From an uncultured Clostridia bacterium (GTDB lineage Bacteria; Bacillota; Clostridia; Peptostreptococcales; Anaerovoracaceae): a stretch of 64,000 bases of DNA. Below the pieces are notes generated by a model. It was not told the origin of the DNA, did no database searches, and was given only the letters and a program-made list of their open reading frames with translations. Within the stretch, counting starts at the first letter, position 1. Every line of letters starts with the position of its first letter. Of this stretch, positions 59,936-64,000 are shown piece by piece. The stretch spans positions 1 to 64,000 of the forward strand of contig CAKQOE010000006.1 of assembly GCA_934255545.1 (NCBI GenBank), written 5' to 3'. The position numbers were made by a program, and so were the translations under genes.

Positions 59936-62494
59936 TTATGATCTTTTTTCAGATATTTTTGTTCTTACGAATTTTAAAAACTGTATTATCGGCAGGTTCA
60001 AAAGTGCCAGGGCGTAGGCTGTAAGCAGCTGTACGGCGTTCAGCGGCTGTACCTGGAATACAGTGTGAAGCGCAGGTATGGTCACTGCACATGTTATGAG
60101 TACCATGCCGAGGATAAAGGCGCCGATCAGGTAAATGTTATTGAAGAACCTGTTTGTAAAGATCACAGGTCCGGATGATTTACAGTTGAAGCCGTGTACA
60201 AGGCGGCTGCTGCAGAGTGTTGCGAAAGCCATTGTGCTTGCGAGGAGCGCGTTTTCCCCCTGATGATATCCGATCATAAACGCGATCATCGTCATTACCC
60301 CTATGCACAGTCCTTCAGTTCCGATGCTTAACAAAAATGGTCTCGTCAGTATAGACTCGTTCATCGGGCGCGGCTTTTCCTTCATGACTTCTCTGCTGTG
60401 CGGCTCAAGACCGAGCGCTATGGCAGGAAGACTGTCTGTCAGCAGATTTATAAATAAAAGATGAACAGGCGCGAACGGTACAGGCAGCGCCGCCAGCGAC
60501 GCGTATAAAACTGCCAGTATAGCGCCGAAATTGCCTGACAGAAGGAACTGTATGGAATTTTTAATGTTCCGGTATACATTTCTTCCATTTTCTACCGCTT
60601 TTACTATTGTCGCAAAATTATCATCAGTCAGGACCATAGACGCTGCATCCTTTGATACCTCGCTGCCTGTTATACCCATAGCAACGCCTATATCAGCCTG
60701 CCTCAGGGCAGGCGCATCGTTCACGCCGTCACCCGTCATTGCGACTATATTGCCGCGCTCCTGCCATGCGCGCACTATGCGTATCTTGTGCTCCGGCGAG
60801 ACGCGCGCATATACAGATATACCCGGCACAAAAGCCTTGAGCTCTTCGTCCGTCATACTCTCTATAACCGCGCCCTCGCACGCTTCCGAAGCGTCCTTAA
60901 GTATGCCGATGCGCTTTGCTATAGCCGACGCAGTCACCTTATGATCCCCCGTTATCATAACAGGCTTTATACCTGCGCTTATGCAGTCAGCTACAGCTGC
61001 CTTCGACTCTTCACGCGGCGGATCCATCATAGCTATGAGTCCGATAAACGCGAGATCGTCCTCGTCATACACTGTAAGACTCTTTTCACCCTCAAGCCTC
61101 TTCGCCGCAAACGCGAGCACGCGGAGCCCGTTTTCAGAATAATGTCTGTTCTGAGCCTCTATAGCATCGCGGTCTTCATCCGTTATCACCCTTATTTTTC
61201 CGTTTTCCTTTATGCGGCGCACTCTGTCTAGCAGAACATCGACAGCGCCTTTTATGACCATAACATACTCGCCGTCTATACAATGCTCCGTAGACATGAG
61301 CTTTCTGTCACTGTCAAACGGGACCTCCGACAGGCGAGGGTACCCGCTGCGTGCTGCTTTAGCTTCCACTCCGAGCTTCTTTCCAAGATTTATGAGCGCC
61401 GTTTCGGTAGGATCCCCTATCTCCTGACCGCCTCCGTTGCTCGAGTCGTTGCAAAGTATACTGAACAGCAGCAGCTCCTTCTGAGCGATATCATTCAGAT
61501 CTATATCAGCTGCAGCAACGCTCCGTCCATCAACATAATAATCTTCTACAGTCATTTTGTTCTGCGTCAGCGTTCCTGTTTTATCTGAACATATGACTGA
61601 AACGCTTCCCAGCCCCTCTACAGCCTGAAGCTTCCTTATGATGGCATGCTCTTTCGCCATTTTCTGCGTTCCGAACGAAAGAACGATAGTGACTATAGAG
61701 CTCAATGCCTCCGGTATAGCAGCAACTGCAAGCGCTACAGCAAACAGAAACGCGTTTACGAATGAATCTCCGCGCATCACGCTGACGCCGAACAGTATCG
61801 CGCAAAAGACCATTATGATGACCGAAAGCTTCCTTCCGAAATCATCAAGATTTCTCTGAAGCGGTGTCTGCTTTTCCGAAGCGCTGTGGAGCAGGCCGGC
61901 GATCTTGCCTACTTCCGTCTGCATTCCGATAGCAGTTACTTCAAACGACGCGCGGCCGTAAGTCGCGAAGCTTCCTGAAAAGACACGGTTTGTCTGGTCT
62001 CCAAGTGCTGCGCTCTCCGGCACTTCATCAAGTGACTTTTCAACTGAAAGGCTTTCCCCTGTAAGAGCGCTTTCATCGACCTTAAGGCTGGCACACGTGA
62101 TCAGCTTTCCGTCTGCAGGTACCATGTCGCCTGCCTCTACGATCACCTCGTCACCCACAGTCACCTCGCGGGCCGGTATCTGCATGAGCGTCCCATCGCG
62201 CATGACTTTAGCCTCCGGCGCCGACAGCTGCTTGAGGCTGCTGAGCGACTTTTCTGCTTTAACCGTCTGCACCGTTCCAAGCACAGCGTTCATAGCTACG
62301 ACAACAAATATGACTGCAGCGCTCTCGACTTCGCCCAGAAAGGCTGACACGACAGCTGCTATCATGAGTATAATGACCAGAAAATCTTTGAATTGCTCCA
62401 GAAATATCAGGAAGAAGTTCTTTTTCTTTCCCTCCTGAAGCTCGTTCATGCCGTATCTTTCCTGATTCTGCCTTGCCTGTTCGCTTGTAAGCAT
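59936..62494 (-). CDS. P-type cation-transporting ATPase (P2A, Ca2+/Mn2+ type)
   Basis: This 852-residue membrane pump has an actuator TGES loop (DESALTGES), PEAL in helix M4, the phosphorylation motif SDKTGTLTQNK, GDGVNDAPAL and ten predicted membrane helices. In M5 the position equal to SERCA Glu771 is Ala (SGNFGA), while Asn and the M6 Asp (NLLTD) are kept, suggesting a single ion site. I start at 62494, eight bases after AAGGAGG. A probable Mn2+ riboswitch in the leader points to manganese export, with calcium as the alternative. Confidence 0.92.
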   Translation of the reverse strand: MLTSEQARQNQERYGMNELQEGKKKNFFLIFLEQFKDFLVIILMIAAVVSAFLGEVESAAVIFVVVAMNAVLGTVQTVKAEKSLSSLKQLSAPEAKVMRDGTLMQIPAREVTVGDEVIVEAGDMVPADGKLITCASLKVDESALTGESLSVEKSLDEVPESAALGDQTNRVFSGSFATYGRASFEVTAIGMQTEVGKIAGLLHSASEKQTPLQRNLDDFGRKLSVIIMVFCAILFGVSVMRGDSFVNAFLFAVALAVAAIPEALSSIVTIVLSFGTQKMAKEHAIIRKLQAVEGLGSVSVICSDKTGTLTQNKMTVEDYYVDGRSVAAADIDLNDIAQKELLLFSILCNDSSNGGGQEIGDPTETALINLGKKLGVEAKAARSGYPRLSEVPFDSDRKLMSTEHCIDGEYVMVIKGAVDVLLDRVRRIKENGKIRVITDEDRDAIEAQNRHYSENGLRVLAFAAKRLEGEKSLTVYDEDDLAFIGLIAMMDPPREESKAAVADCISAGIKPVMITGDHKVTASAIAKRIGILKDASEACEGAVIESMTDEELKAFVPGISVYARVSPEHKIRIVRAWQERGNIVAMTGDGVNDAPALRQADIGVAMGITGSEVSKDAASMVLTDDNFATIVKAVENGRNVYRNIKNSIQFLLSGNFGAILAVLYASLAALPVPFAPVHLLFINLLTDSLPAIALGLEPHSREVMKEKPRPMNESILTRPFLLSIGTEGLCIGVMTMIAFMIGYHQGENALLASTMAFATLCSSRLVHGFNCKSSGPVIFTNRFFNNIYLIGAFILGMVLITCAVTIPALHTVFQVQPLNAVQLLTAYALALLNLPIIQFLKFVRTKISEKRS

Positions 62495-62545
62495 AATGAA
62501 TTCCTCCTTTTCAACTTTTCGATTTTTGAAACAAAAAAACAAAAA

Positions 62546-62707
62546 GAGACTTTTATTGCACGTCAAAAACATGCAATAAAAGTCTCACCATTTCATTACG
62601 ATACGGACGGCCTTCTTTATCACAACGACCGTCGTACTGACGACACCGTAAACAACATTTGTGTCCGCCTGGCGGACGCTCTAGCTGTCGGTTACTCCCT
62701 CTTATTT
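62546..62707 (-). ncRNA. yybP-ykoY (manganese) riboswitch with expression-platform terminator
   Basis: On the minus strand the leader reads GAGGGAGTAACCGAC, then GTCGTCAGTACGACGG and GAAATGGTGAGAC. These correspond to the conserved loops and the closing GTGAGAC segment of the class. The GAGAC then takes part in a 15-pair terminator stem (62546-62586) followed by TTTTTGTTTTTTTG. Binding of Mn2+ would hold the GAGAC side in the aptamer and allow read-through. The aptamer carries the GCC-N-GGC palindrome GTCCGCCTGGCGGAC (62663-62677) as one stem. Confidence 0.83.
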
Positions 62708-62713
62708 ATTCTT

Positions 62714-62742
62714 AATATATTATATTACCGGACTGTTGTCAA
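62714..62742 (-). promoter_or_regulatory. promoter of the riboswitch-ATPase transcript
   Basis: On the minus strand TTGACA, 17 bases, TATATT. The predicted start point falls at about 62707, exactly where the riboswitch begins. Confidence 0.78.
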
Positions 62743-62899
62743 CATACATAATTCGACATTGTTACGGAACACACTTCCGCCGTACAGCTCCGCCCTGTCA
62801 TGCCGTAAAACACAACATGGCGACGGCTCATCTACAATAATGGCGTCATATAAACAGGAAGATATATTATGCTGTTTTCTTCATTTTACCTGCCCTTAT

Positions 62900-64000
62900 T
62901 TAAACATCTGCACCAGCGTTACTTTTCAGCGTACCTGTTTCCCATCTGTAAAGGCGCAGCATCGTAACTGCCGACTGCTCTATAGTATACGGAGAATTTG
63001 GCGAAAAGCAGTTGTTCCCTGTTCCTGCCATCAGTCCGATGTTATAGCAAAATGATACCGCGTCTCTCGCATACGGAAATATATAGCTCTGATCGACTCC
63101 GTTTAAATAACACCCGCTGAAATACTTACTGTCATCCCATGAATGCGGAAGCATCGCCGAGTCGTCTATATCCGGGAATATATCAAGCTGAGCCATACGA
63201 TAAAGTATTACTGCAGCATCTTGCCTCCTTATGGAGGTTTCAGGCGAAAAGCGCCCGTTTCCTGTCCCGTTTATTATCCCCGCGCCGGCCGCTTTCTCTA
63301 CTGCTTCGCTGTCAGTATCAGAAAAGCGCCTGCCTCCTGATACGCTATCGAACTGATATCCCATAGCTTCCATAGACCTTACAGCCAGCTCGCAGAATTG
63401 CTGTCTCGTAATATCGCGCCGCCATATACCCTTTAAGCTGTCCGGCACAAAGCCGCGTTCCTCTGCTTCCTTTACATCAGACGCGGCCCACGGTGACGGG
63501 TCTTCAACTCCGTATGATGAATCTATCGTCGTCACAGCAGCAGGCATCCATAACTCCATAAACTGTCTGACCGCTGCGCTGTTCCATTTATGCTCATCAG
63601 TCCACAGCGCCGCAGCAGAAGCCTTAAAACCATCATCACCCGACACGCCATGCACATCAGCCTTCAGCACAGGATTGCTCTCATGCTTCCATCCGTTATA
63701 AAAAGCATTTAACTTTTTATTAAATTCATCTTTATTCATAGACACGCCGCCAAAGCTGTATCCCGATTCAGTGCGCCCTATTACCTGCGCCTCATCATCA
63801 TATTTTTCATACCAGCTTATACTGTATATCTCTTTTCCTGTTCTAAGACCGGTGTCACCGTACATAAGCCTTACATAAGTATCAGTTCCAACACCGTTAT
63901 GCGCATAAGTCTGAAGCCCGAAAAAACGAAATTCATTCTTACCGGTGCTGTAATAAAGCTCTGCATTTTTTACAGCCGATATATATACAGGTTCATCACC
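62900..64000 (-). CDS. S-layer-homology domain surface protein, C-terminal part (5' end outside window)
   Basis: The frame is open to the right edge, so the N-terminus is missing; at least 366 residues are present. The C-terminal half has S-layer-homology units (RFSDTDSEAVEKAAGAGIIN then GRFSPETSIRRQDAAVILYR; YARDAVSFCYNIGLMAGTGN then CFSPNSPYTIEQSAVTMLRL), which bind cell-wall polymer outside the cell. The upstream part (VYISAVKNAELYYSTG, FRFFGLQTYAHNG) is not recognised. It is unrelated in its visible part to the giant protein at 17036 apart from the SLH units. Confidence 0.85.
   Translation of the reverse strand, partial: GDEPVYISAVKNAELYYSTGKNEFRFFGLQTYAHNGVGTDTYVRLMYGDTGLRTGKEIYSISWYEKYDDEAQVIGRTESGYSFGGVSMNKDEFNKKLNAFYNGWKHESNPVLKADVHGVSGDDGFKASAAALWTDEHKWNSAAVRQFMELWMPAAVTTIDSSYGVEDPSPWAASDVKEAEERGFVPDSLKGIWRRDITRQQFCELAVRSMEAMGYQFDSVSGGRRFSDTDSEAVEKAAGAGIINGTGNGRFSPETSIRRQDAAVILYRMAQLDIFPDIDDSAMLPHSWDDSKYFSGCYLNGVDQSYIFPYARDAVSFCYNIGLMAGTGNNCFSPNSPYTIEQSAVTMLRLYRWETGTLKSNAGADV

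Overview
The window looks like chromosomal DNA of an anaerobic, low-to-moderate GC Bacillota, most likely class Clostridia. The evidence is strong AGGAGG-type ribosome binding sites, TTG and GTG starts, an anaerobic (early cobalt insertion) cobalamin pathway with fused Cbi enzymes, S-layer-homology surface proteins, catabolic carbamate kinase plus ornithine carbamoyltransferase, and an atp operon in the order typical of the phylum. No rRNA, tRNA, phage, insertion sequence or CRISPR array was seen. Assignment below class level is not attempted.

Layout. (1) 1-26.2 kb holds corrinoid genes split into several blocks: cobT, cbiA, an NTPase and cbiET; then cbiHJ and cbiFG; then cbiD. Between them sit carbamoyl-phosphate genes (arcC, argF, pyrI, pyrB), an Rpn-type nuclease gene, a tiny probable type I toxin, a MalT-like LuxR regulator and a 2279-residue secreted S-layer-anchored protein. 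(2) 26.2-32.8 kb is the complete F1Fo ATP synthase operon atpBEFHAGDC. (3) 33.7-42 kb carries housekeeping genes: ilvE behind a near-consensus promoter, pncB, uvrA and uvrB. (4) 42.3-44.2 kb holds an rtcB-prfH rRNA-repair and ribosome-rescue operon with a possible leader peptide and attenuator. (5) 44.4-59.9 kb is an accessory region. It has three nucleotide-binding AAA/ABC-type proteins, a HEPN-like membrane protein, an orphan DinJ antitoxin, a broken MqsA-like antitoxin, an AT-rich island with two tandem GTPases behind a small DNA-binding protein, XRE and HTH regulators, a decayed Rpn gene and a fragment of a duplicated ketopantoate reductase. (6) 59.9-64 kb has a P-type cation ATPase behind a probable Mn2+ riboswitch (yybP-ykoY class) and the end of another S-layer-homology protein that runs off the window.

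The most unusual genome-wide signal is in the spacers. At least a dozen GC-rich perfect or near-perfect palindromes share a GCC-N-GGC centre, but their arms differ in compensating ways. A second set of short GC hairpins is closed by four-base GNRA-type loops (GTGA, GTAA, GCGA, GAAA on one strand). Several of the palindromes lie just downstream of promoters, one lies inside the riboswitch, and copies also occur inside the coding sequences of cbiD and panE.

How the genes fit together: the Cbi/Cob enzymes cover mid-pathway corrin methylation, ring contraction, reduction, amidation and lower-ligand activation. ArcC and ArgF can make ATP from citrulline, while PyrB and PyrI open pyrimidine synthesis from the same carbamoyl phosphate. 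RtcB and PrfH fit a response to decoding-centre cleavage by ribotoxins, which matches a neighbourhood rich in toxin-antitoxin and defence-like remnants.
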